A DNA stretch of 64,000 nucleotides from Clostridium uliginosum (GTDB lineage Bacteria > Bacillota > Clostridia > Clostridiales > Clostridiaceae), in the NCBI RefSeq assembly GCF_900112485.1, contig NZ_FOMG01000001.1:186001-250000 (forward strand). The letters are read 5' to 3'. The notes below the pieces were generated by a model. The model worked only from the letters and a program-made list of their open reading frames with translations, did no database searches and was not told where the DNA came from. Below are positions 19,020 to 29,766 of this stretch, piece after piece. How positions within the stretch are numbered: the stretch's first letter is position 1; each line of letters begins with the position of its first letter. The position numbers were made by a program, and so were the translations under genes.

Positions 19020-19673
19020 CTATTTGCTAGGTTGAAGCATGTTTTTAGGGTTCCTTGTTTGTATCCATACAGTTCCCGGTCCATTAAATTTACAAATTAA
19101 GCCTTCTCCTCCTGCGATTGAACCAAAGAAACCTGATATTAATTCTGTGCTATATTTCATTTGGCTATCCCACAATACCAAATGATCAGAGTCCACTATA
19201 TAAGTTTCTCCTACGCCAATTTCTTTTTCATGAATAGCACCATATGCACTTATAAAAAGAGTACCAATTCCTGAAGCTTCCATTTGAATAATTCCTTCTC
19301 CGGAAAGCATTCCATTAAATCCTCCAGATTTAGTTTTCACTTCTATTTCTGAAGTTGATGCTAAAAAGCTTGATTTACCTAATCTATAGTTTCTTGATCC
19401 ATCCATTTTAACCTTTTCTATATCCCCTAAAAATTGTGGTGCTAAAAGTAATTCACCACTTCCCTTTGCTATAAAGTGTTGAATAAACATTGACTCTCCA
19501 GAAAACATTCTTCCAAGTGTCTTCCCTAATCCTCCTGTTTTAGCCTTTACCTCAAAAACGTCACTCATTGAAACCATAGCACCTGATTCTACAGTATAAC
19601 GTTCTCCACTCTCAGCATTGATTTTTAAAACCTTATTCGTATTTCCATATAATAATTCATATTTTTCACTCAC
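19020..19673 (-). CDS. AIM24 family protein
   Basis: 217 residues starting at GTG (GGAG 9 nt upstream). The sequence MSEKYELLYGNTNKVLKIN, then SGAMVSMSD and repeated Gly-rich strands (GGLGKTLGRMFSGES, GGFNGMLSGEGI), and the late GGEGLICKFNGPG are typical of AIM24/TIGR00266, a beta-rich family of unclear function named after a mitochondrial protein. It is monocistronic. Confidence 0.9.
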   Translation of the reverse strand: MSEKYELLYGNTNKVLKINAESGERYTVESGAMVSMSDVFEVKAKTGGLGKTLGRMFSGESMFIQHFIAKGSGELLLAPQFLGDIEKVKMDGSRNYRLGKSSFLASTSEIEVKTKSGGFNGMLSGEGIIQMEASGIGTLFISAYGAIHEKEIGVGETYIVDSDHLVLWDSQMKYSTELISGFFGSIAGGEGLICKFNGPGTVWIQTRNPKNMLQPSK

Positions 19674-20006
19674 TAAATTCTACTCCTTTTACTTTTCTAT
19701 TTTACATATTATTTTCTTCTTTATTAAAAGTTATGAATATATATTAACACATCCTTGTAATATATCTATATAAAGTAAAGTAAAATTAAGGTTAATTTAT
19801 GAATTTACAATATGTAATAATTCTATTAGGTGAAAATGCGGATGTAGTATAACACAAAATATATTACTCTTACTAACTTGTTATTTTTTTAATATGCATT
19901 AAACCTAGTAAAAATAATATTACTAATAAACAGTTAATTTTTAATATAATAAAGTATTTTTGAACATACTATATTTGTGATTTTTTATATGAAAGGAGAT
20001 AATGAT
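19674..20006. other. Intergenic region with a family-A end fragment
   Basis: AT-rich spacer between divergent genes. At 19872-19903 the words ACTAACTTGTTATTTTTTTAA and ATGCATTAA match the right end of family-A repeats; the rest of that element is missing. Promoters were not resolved. Confidence 0.5.
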
Positions 20007-20210
20007 ATGGAGAGACAACACTATATTGTTGATGGATTAGCTAATGAGAATATTAAGACTCAAGTTAAAAACGCACTTGAAGATATTGTTGGTGTAAATA
20101 AGGTTTGTATTGACCTTGGACGTGGAAGCGTTGAAGTTGCATACAATGAGCCAGCTACAGAACAGCAAATTAAAAGTTGCATTGAAAATACGGGTCACCA
20201 TGTTGAATAA
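20007..20210 (+). CDS. HMA-fold small protein lacking the CxxC metal site
   Basis: 67 residues from the ATG at 20007; GAAAGGAGAT lies 7 nt upstream, so the earlier in-frame ATG at 19977 is rejected. The pattern HYIVDGLANENIKTQVKNAL, IVGVNKVCIDL, GSVEVAYNEPATEQQIKSCI matches the beta-alpha-beta-beta-alpha-beta HMA (CopZ-like) fold, with VEVAYNE as the typical third strand. The MxCxxC loop is replaced by VDGLANEN, so it should not bind copper in the usual way. Role unknown. Confidence 0.75.
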   Translation: MERQHYIVDGLANENIKTQVKNALEDIVGVNKVCIDLGRGSVEVAYNEPATEQQIKSCIENTGHHVE

Positions 20211-20261
20211 TAAAAAACTTAATCTAAATTACCAATAATTAGGGATAAAAATCTTACTATG

Positions 20262-20408
20262 TTATCAAAAAAATAACAAGTCAGTATGTTAGTCTATTTT
20301 GAGTCATACTACGTCAGTAACATTAGCTAATAGTTTAATGTTACTTCCTTGTCTGACTCAAAATATACGTCACATCTTTGACTTGTTATTTTGTTTCATA
20401 TGCCTTAG
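20262..20408. repeat. Family-A repeat, full copy
   Basis: About 147 bp. The arms AAATAACAAGTC and GACTTGTTATTTTG bracket AGTATGTTAGTCTATTTTG and TGACTCAAAATATACGT, and the end reads ATATGCCTTAG. It lies between the convergent HMA gene and chemoreceptor gene, where it could terminate both. Confidence 0.85.
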
Positions 20409-20409
20409 T

Positions 20410-20487
20410 GAAATTTTTCTAGTCTTCTTTAATAAATGTTACTTCTATTTCTTTGTTATTACTTCACTTACTAATTCTGAAACAGCC
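20410..20487. repeat. 78-bp repeat, copy 1
   Basis: Starts GAAATTTTTCTAGTCTTC and ends at ACAGCC. It matches 62568-62645 with only a handful of differences by eye. Both copies lie immediately downstream of a minus-strand gene (chemoreceptor here, xpt there). Confidence 0.85.
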
Positions 20488-20504
20488 CCAACCATATTTA
20501 AGAA

Positions 20505-22514
20505 TTATATGGTAAATTTATTAATTTCTTTATTTAAGTCTTCTATTAATTTTACTAATTTATCTGAAACTTTATTAATATCCTTACTAGAAAGAGTAAA
20601 ATCTTCTGCTGTTGCATTTACTTCCTCTGTAGTTGCAGCTAATTCTTGTGATATAGCAGTAGCAGTTTGTATTGCTTCTACTATACTGTTTTTCTTATCA
20701 TTATTGTTATTAGATATATTCGATATTTCCTGGATTTTAGGAGTAATATCACTTAAAAGTTTTGTAATATTATTAAATGAATTTACTGTATTATCAATTC
20801 TTTCTTTTTGAGTGATAACTTCTGAATTTATACTCTTAGTCGAATCAATTATATTTTTACATTCATTAAGTACATTATTAACAATATTACCAATTTCACT
20901 TACTGAATCTTTACTTTGTTCTGCTAATTTTCTTATTTCATCTGCAACAACACTAAATCCTTTTCCAGCTTCTCCTGCTCTTGCTGCTTCAATTGCAGCG
21001 TTTAAAGCTAATAAATTAGTTTGTTCTGCTATCGAATTAATAGTTGTTGTAATATTTCCAATAGATGCTATCTTAGTATTCATGCTAATTATATCAGTAT
21101 TAAATTTGTTAAAACTATTATCAAAATTATTTATAGAAGCATCTAATTCACTCATATTACTATTACTTTCAATTAATTTTGATTCTATACTTGAAGAAAA
21201 TTTAGCAACAATATCTATATTGTTGTCCATATAATCAATATTTTTTCCAAACTCTTTCATTTCTTGATTAATTCCCAAAATCTCACTTGATTGATTTGTA
21301 TTTGCTTTTGCTGATTCATGCATTGCAAGCGATATATTTTCTGATCCAGACGTTATATGAGTTGAAGTATCTTCTAATAATTGTGATTGCTCTTTTAACA
21401 CTACAACATCTTTTTTTACTTCTTGAATAATATTTCGTATAGAATCCTTAGTCTTACTTAATGCTCTATTAATATCACCAATTTCATCTAAGCTTGAATA
21501 TTCTTTTTTATTTAATTCTTTATTAAATACACCTTCAGATAAAACTTCTATACTACCTTTTAATATATTTAGTCTTTTTCCAAGTCCTTGTCCAAATATA
21601 TAAAGTATGGCTATAAGTACAGCTATTCCTAAAAATGCAACTATAATAAATAAACTTATAATAGCACTTAATTCTTTATTGGCATCACTAGTGTTTACTT
21701 CTAAAGCCATTGACCATCCTTCTGTTCCTAAAATTTGGTTGAATACAATGAATTTTTCTTCTCCTCTTGAATACTTTTCAACAGCACTTTCACCATTAAT
21801 CATTCTTTGATGAATTTGTGCTAGTTCTTTTAAGCTTTCATCTTGTTTTGATTCTGTTATTATATTTTTTTTATTTTTAACATCATCTAGTGTTTCAGAT
21901 GCAATTAAATTACCACTAGAATCTAATATATAAGAGGTTCCTGTCATATTAAAATATCTAAGATTATTTATATCTTGTGATAAAAAACCACTATCAAAAG
22001 TACATGTTAAAACTCCAACTACATTATTTCCATTTATTATAGGTACTGCTACAAAAATTAGTTGATTATCTGTTCCTGGTGTAAATGTAGGGTTACTTAT
22101 ATATGTTGCTTTACTACTAAATGCATTTTTAACATAGTCTTTTTTTGCCACATTTTCACTATAACCATCAGTTGAAATTAATTGTCCATCTGCACTAATC
22201 ATGCCTATAGATTTTATGTTTAACTCTGCAACATACTTTAATAACCTTTGATTTTTTTCTTGTTGTGTTAAACTCATATCCGAAATAGTAGAATCTGCCG
22301 CAATAGACTTTGCCATAGAAAGTTTGTTGTTTAGTTTTTCTTGAACAATCGTTGTAGCATCGTTTATGATTTTAGTCATACTATTCTTTTTTATAGATGT
22401 TAAGTTTTTTTCTACCACTATAAATGTCCCAAAAAATGCTAGTCCAAATACAATTATAAATCCTAATGATAACTTTTTTACTAAATCTACTTTTATACTT
22501 TTGCTTTTTGCCAT
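20505..22514 (-). CDS. Methyl-accepting chemotaxis protein with Cache sensor
   Basis: 669-residue transmembrane receptor. TM1 is at about 12-32; the outer sensor (about 33-280) has Cache-type pieces [26 protein letters not shown] and [19 protein letters not shown]2 is at about 281-305; then HAMP and a long coiled coil. The CheA/CheW-binding tip, [21 protein letters not shown] (split here only in description), is near residue 490 and is canonical. No chemotaxis genes are adjacent. RBS AAGGAGGAAAC. The ligand is unknown, probably a small organic acid or amino acid. Confidence 0.94.
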   Translation of the reverse strand: MAKSKSIKVDLVKKLSLGFIIVFGLAFFGTFIVVEKNLTSIKKNSMTKIINDATTIVQEKLNNKLSMAKSIAADSTISDMSLTQQEKNQRLLKYVAELNIKSIGMISADGQLISTDGYSENVAKKDYVKNAFSSKATYISNPTFTPGTDNQLIFVAVPIINGNNVVGVLTCTFDSGFLSQDINNLRYFNMTGTSYILDSSGNLIASETLDDVKNKKNIITESKQDESLKELAQIHQRMINGESAVEKYSRGEEKFIVFNQILGTEGWSMALEVNTSDANKELSAIISLFIIVAFLGIAVLIAILYIFGQGLGKRLNILKGSIEVLSEGVFNKELNKKEYSSLDEIGDINRALSKTKDSIRNIIQEVKKDVVVLKEQSQLLEDTSTHITSGSENISLAMHESAKANTNQSSEILGINQEMKEFGKNIDYMDNNIDIVAKFSSSIESKLIESNSNMSELDASINNFDNSFNKFNTDIISMNTKIASIGNITTTINSIAEQTNLLALNAAIEAARAGEAGKGFSVVADEIRKLAEQSKDSVSEIGNIVNNVLNECKNIIDSTKSINSEVITQKERIDNTVNSFNNITKLLSDITPKIQEISNISNNNNDKKNSIVEAIQTATAISQELAATTEEVNATAEDFTLSSKDINKVSDKLVKLIEDLNKEINKFTI

Positions 22515-22581
22515 GTTTCCTCCTTGTATTATATTAGTTATTTATTTTACAATGCCTTAAATAATATATTTTCTCAATATC

Positions 22582-22610
22582 ATGTTATAATTTATATGCT
22601 TTATTGTCAA
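22582..22610 (-). promoter_or_regulatory. Promoter of the chemoreceptor gene
   Basis: Perfect TTGACA at 22605-22610 and TAACAT at 22582-22587 with 17-nt spacing on the minus strand, about 70 nt before the start codon. The -10 is imperfect. Confidence 0.5.
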
Positions 22611-22761
22611 TATAAGTTATTTTTTATTTATTGTTTAATAAATGTAATTATTTACTTTTAGCTATTTGTTTACTTTTAACTGATACTTTATGTTATATTT
22701 TGTAATATAAGTTAAATTTATAAATATATTTTATTAGATAAACAAATTATAAAATAATAAT

Positions 22762-22803
22762 AAAAAGAGTATTAGATAATCACTTTAACTATCTAACACT
22801 CTC
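22762..22803 (-). terminator. Terminator downstream of ygiQ
   Basis: AGAGTGTTAGATA pairs with TATCTAATACTCT, followed by TTTTTATT on the minus strand. It lies beyond the family-A element that follows ygiQ. Confidence 0.7.
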
Positions 22804-22833
22804 TATATAATTTTTCTTTTTTAAAGCATCTAC

Positions 22834-22997
22834 TTAAGGCATATTCAAATAAATAACAAGTCAGTATGTTAGTCTATTTTGCTTCATACTGCGTCGATAA
22901 AATCAATCCATAGCTTACTATGCGTTACTTTCATCTCCTTGTCTGACTCAAAATATACGTTGCATCTTTGACTTGTTATTTTCTTTAATATGCCTAA
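22834..22997. repeat. Family-A repeat, full copy with both ends
   Basis: About 164 bp. The ends TTAAGGCATATTCAAATAA and TTCTTTAATATGCCTAA are near-perfect inverted repeats continuing into AATAACAAGTC/GACTTGTTATT. Internal blocks (CAGTATGTTAGTCTATTTTG, CTCCTTGTCTGACTC) are shared with the copies at 20262 and 40482. Located at the 3' end of ygiQ. Confidence 0.88.
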
Positions 22998-23017
22998 TAA
23001 GTTTTGGTTTAGTTAAT

Positions 23018-25156
23018 TTATCTACCTCTTTTATTTTTACTTCCGCTTGTAGATTGTGTTTTTCCCTTTAACGATCTTCTGTCGTTACTTCTACTACCTT
23101 CATTTTTGCTTTTTTCTTTTAAATTACTATCTGATTTATTGCCTTTATATTTAGAATCAGATTTATCCCTACTGCTAACTTCTGATTTATATTTTCCTTT
23201 ATCCTTATCTTTATACTTAGAATTTCCACAAGCATCTTTACCACTTGATTTCTTATATCCACCTTCGAACTTTCCTTTAGAACTTCCCTTAGATTTATTA
23301 GCCCTATCAGTATTACCTTTATTTCCATCTTTACTATATTCATCATATCTTCCATTATTTTTATCTCTTATAAGACACTTTGGTCCTTTCCCAATCAAAT
23401 CTGTTCTATTAGCTTCTGTTAATGCTTCATATACCAATTGATAGTACTTTGGATTTTTATATTGAAGAAGTGCTCTTTGCATAGCCTTTTCATGTTTAGT
23501 CTTTGGAACATAAACTTCTTTCATAGTAATTGGATCTAATCCTGTATAATACATTGTTGTTGCTAAAGTTCCTGGAGTTGGATAGAAATCTTGTACTTGC
23601 TCTGGTTGATAATTTATATCCCTTAAATACTCAGCAAGTTCAACTGCACATTTAAGTGTACTTCCAGGATGGCTAGACATTAAATAAGGAACTATGTATT
23701 GCTTCTTTCCAAGCTTTTTAGTTATTTTATCAAACTTTTCTGTAAATCTATCATAAGTTTCTCCTGATGGCTTACCCATATACTTTAGTGCTTCTTTAGA
23801 AACATGTTCTGGTGCAACCTTTAACTTTCCACTTACATGATGCTCTACTAATTCTTTAAAGAATGTATCATCTTTATCAGCCATTATGTAATCATATCTA
23901 AGCCCTGAACGCACAAAGGCCTTCTTAACGCCTGGCACTTTTCTAATATCTCTGAGTAAATCTAAATATTCACTATGATCAATATCCATATTTTTGCAAG
24001 GATTAGGATATAAACATTCTTTAGTCTTACAAGCACCAAAAGCTAATTGCTTACTACATGCAGGTCTTCTAAAATTCGCTGTAGGCCCTCCAACATCATG
24101 TATGTATCCTTTAAAATCAGGAAGATGTGTTATCTCTTCAACTTCCTTTAATATAGATTCCTTACTTCTACTTTGAACAACTCTACCTTGATGAAAAGTT
24201 ATAGCACAAAAATTACAATTACCAAAACATCCTCTTGAACTTACTGTACTAAATTTAACCTCTTCAATTGCAGCTATTCCACCTAAACCTTCATAACTTG
24301 GGTGATAATTTTTCATATATGGCAAATCATAAACTTCATCTAACTCTTCTCGACTTAAAGTCATTTCAGGCTTATTTTGAACTAAATACTTATTTCCATG
24401 CTTTTGTACAATTATATTTCCTCTTATTGCATCTTGTTCTTGATATTGCACTTTGCTTGCCTCTGCGTATTTATACTTATCTGCACAAACTTCTTTATAA
24501 GATGGAATTTCAATATAATCCTGCACTTCTTCTAAATTTTCAGTAACATAACAAGTACCTGGCACATAGTTTATATCTTTTGCATCTACTCCATTTTTTA
24601 AACTTTCTGCAACAGAAACAATTTGCTTTTCTCCCATACCATAGATAAGTAAATCAGCTCCACTATCTATAAGCATTGATTTTCTGACCTTATCACTCCA
24701 GTAATCATAATGAGCAAATCTTCTAAGACTTGCTTCTATTCCACCTATTACAATATTAACATCTTTATAAGCTTCTCTTATTTTATTGCAATAAACTATA
24801 GTGGATCTATCAGGTCTTAAACCCATCTTTCCACCTGGTGAGTAAAGATCCTTTTCTCTAAGCTTTTTACTTACGGTATAGTGATTAACCATAGAATCCA
24901 TATTTCCTGCATTAACTAAAAAGCCATACTTAGGTCTTCCAAGCTTTTGAAAATCATAAAGTGACTTCCAATCAGGTTGTGCTATTATACCAACCTTATA
25001 TCCATGAGCTTCTAGCACTCTTGATATAATTGCAGTTCCAAAACTATGATGATCTATATATGCATCAGCTGTTACTACTATAAAATCACATTCATCCCAG
25101 CCTCTTTCTTTCATATCTTTTTTACTTATGGGTAAAAACTTCTTTTCATTTACCAT
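23018..25156 (-). CDS. YgiQ family radical SAM protein with long basic tail
   Basis: 712 residues. The N-terminal domain is followed by the radical SAM cluster motif [13 protein letters not shown] (CxxxCxxC, about residues 310-322), then [14 protein letters not shown] and [18 protein letters not shown], typical of UPF0313/YgiQ. Its reaction is not established. After about residue 615 the protein becomes a low-complexity Lys/Ser/Gly/Asp/Asn tail of about 95 residues, longer than I expect for the family and probably disordered and nucleic-acid or phosphate binding. Monocistronic, followed by a family-A repeat. Confidence 0.9.
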   Translation of the reverse strand: MVNEKKFLPISKKDMKERGWDECDFIVVTADAYIDHHSFGTAIISRVLEAHGYKVGIIAQPDWKSLYDFQKLGRPKYGFLVNAGNMDSMVNHYTVSKKLREKDLYSPGGKMGLRPDRSTIVYCNKIREAYKDVNIVIGGIEASLRRFAHYDYWSDKVRKSMLIDSGADLLIYGMGEKQIVSVAESLKNGVDAKDINYVPGTCYVTENLEEVQDYIEIPSYKEVCADKYKYAEASKVQYQEQDAIRGNIIVQKHGNKYLVQNKPEMTLSREELDEVYDLPYMKNYHPSYEGLGGIAAIEEVKFSTVSSRGCFGNCNFCAITFHQGRVVQSRSKESILKEVEEITHLPDFKGYIHDVGGPTANFRRPACSKQLAFGACKTKECLYPNPCKNMDIDHSEYLDLLRDIRKVPGVKKAFVRSGLRYDYIMADKDDTFFKELVEHHVSGKLKVAPEHVSKEALKYMGKPSGETYDRFTEKFDKITKKLGKKQYIVPYLMSSHPGSTLKCAVELAEYLRDINYQPEQVQDFYPTPGTLATTMYYTGLDPITMKEVYVPKTKHEKAMQRALLQYKNPKYYQLVYEALTEANRTDLIGKGPKCLIRDKNNGRYDEYSKDGNKGNTDRANKSKGSSKGKFEGGYKKSSGKDACGNSKYKDKDKGKYKSEVSSRDKSDSKYKGNKSDSNLKEKSKNEGSRSNDRRSLKGKTQSTSGSKNKRGR

Positions 25157-25396
25157 ATTTCCACCTACTTAATTTTCTTATGTTTTTGATTTTTCTCTTT
25201 CGCTATTATAACATAAAGGATCTAATTCTGTATCTATATAATATTATTTCTAATTTTTAAATGGCTACAATTTTACTTACATATTATTTATAATTTCATA
25301 TTATCATTTTTAACTTTTCTTGTGTAACGCTTCTTAATTATGTTGAATATACTATTACTATAACAAATAATTAAATATACAAAGGAGAAATGAACT

Positions 25397-25534
25397 ATGA
25401 ATAATTGTTGTAACGGTTGCCATAGAAATTGTTGTAGATGTTGCCATAGAAATTGTTGCTGCAATAACTGTTGTGGATTTAATAATGGAAATTGTAATTT
25501 TTTTAATTGGTGGCCTTTATTATTTTTCTTTTAA
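25397..25534 (+). CDS. 45-residue cysteine-rich peptide
   Basis: ATG at 25397 with AAAGGAGAAATGAACT upstream; the frame ends at TAA 25532-25534. The peptide starts MNNCCNGCHRNCCRCCHRN, has 13 Cys in 45 residues arranged as CC/CCC clusters with CHRNCC repeated, and ends in a hydrophobic WWPLLFFF. No secretion signal is seen. It could be a metal-binding or spore-coat type peptide; no family is recognised. A bidirectional terminator follows. The ribosome site and biased composition support a real gene. Confidence 0.7.
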   Translation: MNNCCNGCHRNCCRCCHRNCCCNNCCGFNNGNCNFFNWWPLLFFF

Positions 25535-25665
25535 AGTTTACTGATTACCACTTTTAGTTCTAAAATTATTCTTAATTGCGAAGATACTAATGATGAATTC
25601 TCTATCTATATTTATATGCAAAAAACTTTATTAACCATAGATATGATATTGAATAAGAAAATATA

Positions 25666-25708
25666 AAAACGCATAGGAAAGTTATAAATTAAACTTTCTA
25701 TGCGTTTT
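25666..25708. terminator. Bidirectional terminator
   Basis: AAAACGCATAGGAAAGTT pairs with AAACTTTCTATGCGTTTT around an 8-nt loop, with T-rich DNA on both sides. It lies between the convergent Cys-rich peptide and UPF0210 genes. Confidence 0.85.
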
Positions 25709-25795
25709 ATATTTTTTATACATATGTGTTATTTTTTAATCATTTCTGTTCATTTGATTAAAATCATCATATTTTTTAATTAAATATATTTTAAG

Positions 25796-27151
25796 CTAGT
25801 TCTTAAATGAATGTATAGGTGCTGGAATTCTTCCACCTCTTTGTGCAAATAACTCTGATGAATTTGGATTAACTTTCATTACAGGTGCTGTACCTAAAAG
25901 TCCTCCAAATTCTACCATATCTCCAACTTTGCATCCTGGTGCTGGTATTATTCTAACTGCTGTAGTCTTATTATTTATTACACCTATTGCTGCTTCATCT
26001 GCAATCATACCTGCAATTGTTGAAGCTGGAGTATCTCCAGGAATTGCAATCATGTCAAGTCCAACTGAACATACACATGTCATACCTTCTAATTTTTCTA
26101 AATTTAATGATCCGCTATTTACTGCAGCTATCATTCCTGCATCCTCTGATACTGGTATGAAAGCTCCACTCAAGCCTCCAACATGACTACATGCCATAAC
26201 TCCACCCTTTTTAACCGCATCATTAAGCATTGCAAGCGCTGCTATAGTACCATGAGTTCCAACTTGTTCTAAACCTATTTCTTCTAATATTTCTGCAACT
26301 GAATCTCCAACAGCTGGTGTTGGTGCTAGTGATAAATCAACTATACCAAAAGGTACATCTAATCTTCTTGATGCTTCTTTTGCAACTAATTCGCCCATTC
26401 TAGTAACTTTAAATGCAGTTTGCTTAATTGTTTCAGCAACAACATCAAAAGATTCTCCTCTTACTTTTTCAAGAGCTCTTTTAACAACTCCAGGTCCACT
26501 TACTCCGACATTTATAATTCTTTCAGCTTCTCCAACTCCATGGAAAGCTCCTGCCATAAATGGATTATCTTCAACTGCATTTGCAAATACAACTAGTTTT
26601 GCACATCCAAAACCCTTTGCGTCCTTAGTTAATTCAGCAGTTTGTTTTATAACGTCTGCCATGTCTCTTACAGCATTCATATTTATTCCTGCTTTTGTAC
26701 ATCCTACATTAACAGATGCACAAACTTTTTTAGTTACTGCTAATGCTTCTGGAATTGACTTAATTAAAATCTTGTCTCCTTTAGTGCATCCTTTTTGAAC
26801 TAATGCTGAGAATCCACCTAAGAAATCTATTCCTAACGTATGAGCTGCTCTGTCTAAAGTTCTTGCAAACTCAACATAATCAGTTTCATTAGTAGCTCCT
26901 GCAATTATTGACATTGGAGTTATTGAAACTCTCTTATTAACTATTGGAATACCAAATTCTGATTCTATTTGCCTACCTACTTCTACCAAATGTTGCGCAG
27001 ATTTTGTAATCTTATCATATATCTTAATTCTAGCTTTTTCTCCATCTGAATCTATACAATCAAGTAATGAAATACCCATTGTAATAGTTCTTACGTCAAG
27101 CTTTTCTTCTTCAATCATCTTTATTGTCTCAAGTATATTATTAGTATTCAT
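25796..27151 (-). CDS. UPF0210 (PFL) family protein
   Basis: 451 residues with the conserved opening [20 protein letters not shown] and glycine-rich blocks such as GISGPGVV-type [12 protein letters not shown] and [21 protein letters not shown]. The fold is related to the pyruvate formate-lyase barrel, but the radical Gly is not evident and the role is unknown. TTAGGAGGGG precedes the ATG. It follows an ACT-domain gene by 13 nt; this pair is common in Firmicutes and archaea. Confidence 0.9.
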   Translation of the reverse strand: MNTNNILETIKMIEEEKLDVRTITMGISLLDCIDSDGEKARIKIYDKITKSAQHLVEVGRQIESEFGIPIVNKRVSITPMSIIAGATNETDYVEFARTLDRAAHTLGIDFLGGFSALVQKGCTKGDKILIKSIPEALAVTKKVCASVNVGCTKAGINMNAVRDMADVIKQTAELTKDAKGFGCAKLVVFANAVEDNPFMAGAFHGVGEAERIINVGVSGPGVVKRALEKVRGESFDVVAETIKQTAFKVTRMGELVAKEASRRLDVPFGIVDLSLAPTPAVGDSVAEILEEIGLEQVGTHGTIAALAMLNDAVKKGGVMACSHVGGLSGAFIPVSEDAGMIAAVNSGSLNLEKLEGMTCVCSVGLDMIAIPGDTPASTIAGMIADEAAIGVINNKTTAVRIIPAPGCKVGDMVEFGGLLGTAPVMKVNPNSSELFAQRGGRIPAPIHSFKN

Positions 27152-27164
27152 AAGCCCCTCCTAA

Positions 27165-27434
27165 TTATAGTGAATGCATTGATTTAAATATTTCTTCTCT
27201 TTGAATCTTAACTTCTACTCCAAGTTCATTTCCTTTAGATGTTAATGCTTTATGGATATCTTCAAATTGTCCTTTCATATTTTCACAATCTAATATCATC
27301 ATCATAGTGAAAAAACCTTGCATTATAGTTTGATTAACATCTAATATATTGATGTTAAATTCTTGTAGCTTTGCGCTAACGCCTGAAATAATTCCAACTT
27401 TATCTTCCCCAATTACTGTTAATATTGCTTTCAT
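27165..27434 (-). CDS. ACT-domain protein (UPF0237)
   Basis: 89 residues from the ATG at 27434 (MKAILTVIGEDKVGI), chosen since GGAG lies 9 nt upstream; the ATG at 27449 has no ribosome site. The sequence matches ACT proteins related to GcvR: ILTVIGEDKVGIISGVSAKL, NINILDVNQTIMQGFFTMMM. Probably binds an amino acid and regulates its UPF0210 partner; that link is inference. Confidence 0.9.
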   Translation of the reverse strand: MKAILTVIGEDKVGIISGVSAKLQEFNINILDVNQTIMQGFFTMMMILDCENMKGQFEDIHKALTSKGNELGVEVKIQREEIFKSMHSL

Positions 27435-27612
27435 GCTTATCTTCTCCATTCATATTTTGATTTGTGATCAATATAAATATATTGATAATACTTTCTAGGA
27501 TAATTTAAATTTTATAAAAACGCCCTAAATAGTAACTTTATTCTATAATTTATATAAGCTTTTGTCAATTTTATAAAGAACATTTTTAATTATTTTCTTG
27601 TTATTGTTCGTG

Positions 27613-29751
27613 TTATTTTTTATTCCTTTTCTTTTCTATAGATTTATTTTTTGAATAATATAACATACTTGCAACTATTGCAAAAATTATAAACAATATC
27701 ATTAACCCTAAAAGTCCTTTAGAGGTAGTGTCTAATGAAACTAATCTACTATAAACAGGCTCTTTTGTCTCTTTTTTCATTTTATAAGTTTTTATGTTTC
27801 CATACTGATCAATAACTGCAGAATCTCCATTAAGCTCAAAATTTTTTTTTGATGAAGATAAATATTTTAATGAGTTTCTTAATATATCCTCTTTTGGTGA
27901 TGTTAATATAAGCATTGCTTTTTGAGGATTAAACGATGATATATCTAGTTGGAAAGTAGCAATCTCGCTAGAATATGGATCTGTTAAAATTAATTTCTCA
28001 TTAGATAGGAATTTTAAATTATTATCGTCATATTTAAACCACAAATCATCATTTATTTTTTTTATAAGTTTATTATTTTCTGGAGTACCATAAATTATTA
28101 AATTATTTTCCTTTTCTTCTCCATTTAAGTTTAAACTTCTGATAGCCTTTAAATTTCCATTATTATATGCTAAATCTTTTCCTAAATAACTAAACACTTC
28201 CCCAATAGCACTTAAATCTTCCGAGGATAAATTATCTGGAATAACTATTAATGTATCATTGTAAAGTCTATCTTTAATAAATGGGGTTCCATAAGTAGAA
28301 AAGTAATAATCTTTTATATCACTTAATCCAGTATAAATATATGAATCCCCTGTTACTAATGCCCAAGGCATTTCTTCTTGTCTTTTTTCACAATATAAAT
28401 TTGGTATCTCTAAATCAAAAGCTACTTTCAATTCAATGTAGCTTGTCATTTTTACATCATTTGGGATAGCTAATTCTACTTCATCTCCTGTAGCACTTTC
28501 TTTTTCTAGTTTCTTGCTTCCTATAGGCGTTCCATTCATATAAACTGTTACTAATGCACGATCAAAATCCAAGTTTTCTGAATATCTCATGAAAAGCTTT
28601 ATTTTATCTCCTACAACTAACATTCTATTTTTAGGTAATCTATAACTTAAGGTTGCACTTCTTGTAAATGCTCCTTTCAAATTAATTTCATCTGCTCCCA
28701 TATCTTTAAATGTAATTTTTTCACTTTCGTCAATTGTTTTTGTTTCTTCTTTTAACTCTTTATTAACATTAAATGTATCACTATTAAATTGGAATTTAAG
28801 ATCATCATTCATAAGTGCTTTAACACCTTTTATAAGATTTTTTTCATCATCACATAAAATAACCATAAGCTTAATATTTGAATTATGATTATATGGTGAA
28901 TTTAAAACCTTAATTGTACAATCTTCATTATTTTTATGGTCTACATTTATCTCTTTAGGAATGTTATTATAATTTCCAATATAAATACCATTAATATATC
29001 CATCTTTTGAAAAATCACTATATTTTACTATTTTTCCGTTATAATCTCCATTTGCATATATCTTACCAAAATATGAATTTAAAAGTAATGCAGCACTTAA
29101 TTCACTATCACTATATTTATCGGGAATTATTATAGATGAATTTGGACTTTTTTCATCAATTTCCTTTAAATATGGATATGGAAAATTTGAAATTTTATTA
29201 TCAGCTACAATATTATTAAAGTTTACCTTAACATTAGAATCTCCCTTTATTGTAATCCAATTAGCAAGGTTAACATCGTCTACACAAGGTAAATCTGAAA
29301 TTCTTAAATAACTCTCTAATTTAAATTCATTATTTCCACTTATAAGCATACTACTTGGAATTGTAACCTTAATGTTTTGAGTTTCTAAATTTGAATCATA
29401 ATATATTTTTTTAGAATAAAACGGAGCACCATTTACAGAAAATGATACATAAGTATCTTTATTTTTATCTACTAATTGGTTAATTGATAATTTAACCTCT
29501 GCTTCTACAGAACTTACCTTCCACCATTTATTAATATTAAAATACCAACTATGACTTGAAAATACTCCTTTAAAAACTATATCACTACCTGATTTATAAG
29601 TTTTAGTATTAACTGCATTCTCTATATTAGCTGAATTTATAATTGGCTGTGCTTTTACATTTAAAGTTAATAGACTTTGAAGAAAGGCACTTATTAAAAA
29701 TATAACCAATACAATTTCTATTTTATCCCTTATATACCTATAATTTCTCAT
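27613..29751 (-). CDS. BcsB-like membrane-anchored exopolysaccharide protein (YdaN-like)
   Basis: 712 residues. A signal/anchor at about 12-32, then two BcsB-type modules with carbohydrate-binding-like beta folds (repeated SVNGAPFYSKKI and YMNGTPIGSKKL strands), and a C-terminal TM near 680-700 followed by KSIEKKRNKK. This is the layout of the cellulose synthase partner BcsB and of Bacillus YdaN. It lies 15 nt after the GT2 synthase gene and is the last gene of a five-gene operon. It should guide the polymer outside the membrane. Confidence 0.82.
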   Translation of the reverse strand: MRNYRYIRDKIEIVLVIFLISAFLQSLLTLNVKAQPIINSANIENAVNTKTYKSGSDIVFKGVFSSHSWYFNINKWWKVSSVEAEVKLSINQLVDKNKDTYVSFSVNGAPFYSKKIYYDSNLETQNIKVTIPSSMLISGNNEFKLESYLRISDLPCVDDVNLANWITIKGDSNVKVNFNNIVADNKISNFPYPYLKEIDEKSPNSSIIIPDKYSDSELSAALLLNSYFGKIYANGDYNGKIVKYSDFSKDGYINGIYIGNYNNIPKEINVDHKNNEDCTIKVLNSPYNHNSNIKLMVILCDDEKNLIKGVKALMNDDLKFQFNSDTFNVNKELKEETKTIDESEKITFKDMGADEINLKGAFTRSATLSYRLPKNRMLVVGDKIKLFMRYSENLDFDRALVTVYMNGTPIGSKKLEKESATGDEVELAIPNDVKMTSYIELKVAFDLEIPNLYCEKRQEEMPWALVTGDSYIYTGLSDIKDYYFSTYGTPFIKDRLYNDTLIVIPDNLSSEDLSAIGEVFSYLGKDLAYNNGNLKAIRSLNLNGEEKENNLIIYGTPENNKLIKKINDDLWFKYDDNNLKFLSNEKLILTDPYSSEIATFQLDISSFNPQKAMLILTSPKEDILRNSLKYLSSSKKNFELNGDSAVIDQYGNIKTYKMKKETKEPVYSRLVSLDTTSKGLLGLMILFIIFAIVASMLYYSKNKSIEKKRNKK

Positions 29752-29766
29752 ATTAATACCACCTTA

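Noticed and set aside
23119..23355. Alternative-frame ORF inside ygiQ
   Set aside because: It arises from the repetitive Lys/Ser/Asp tail codons and has no start signal.
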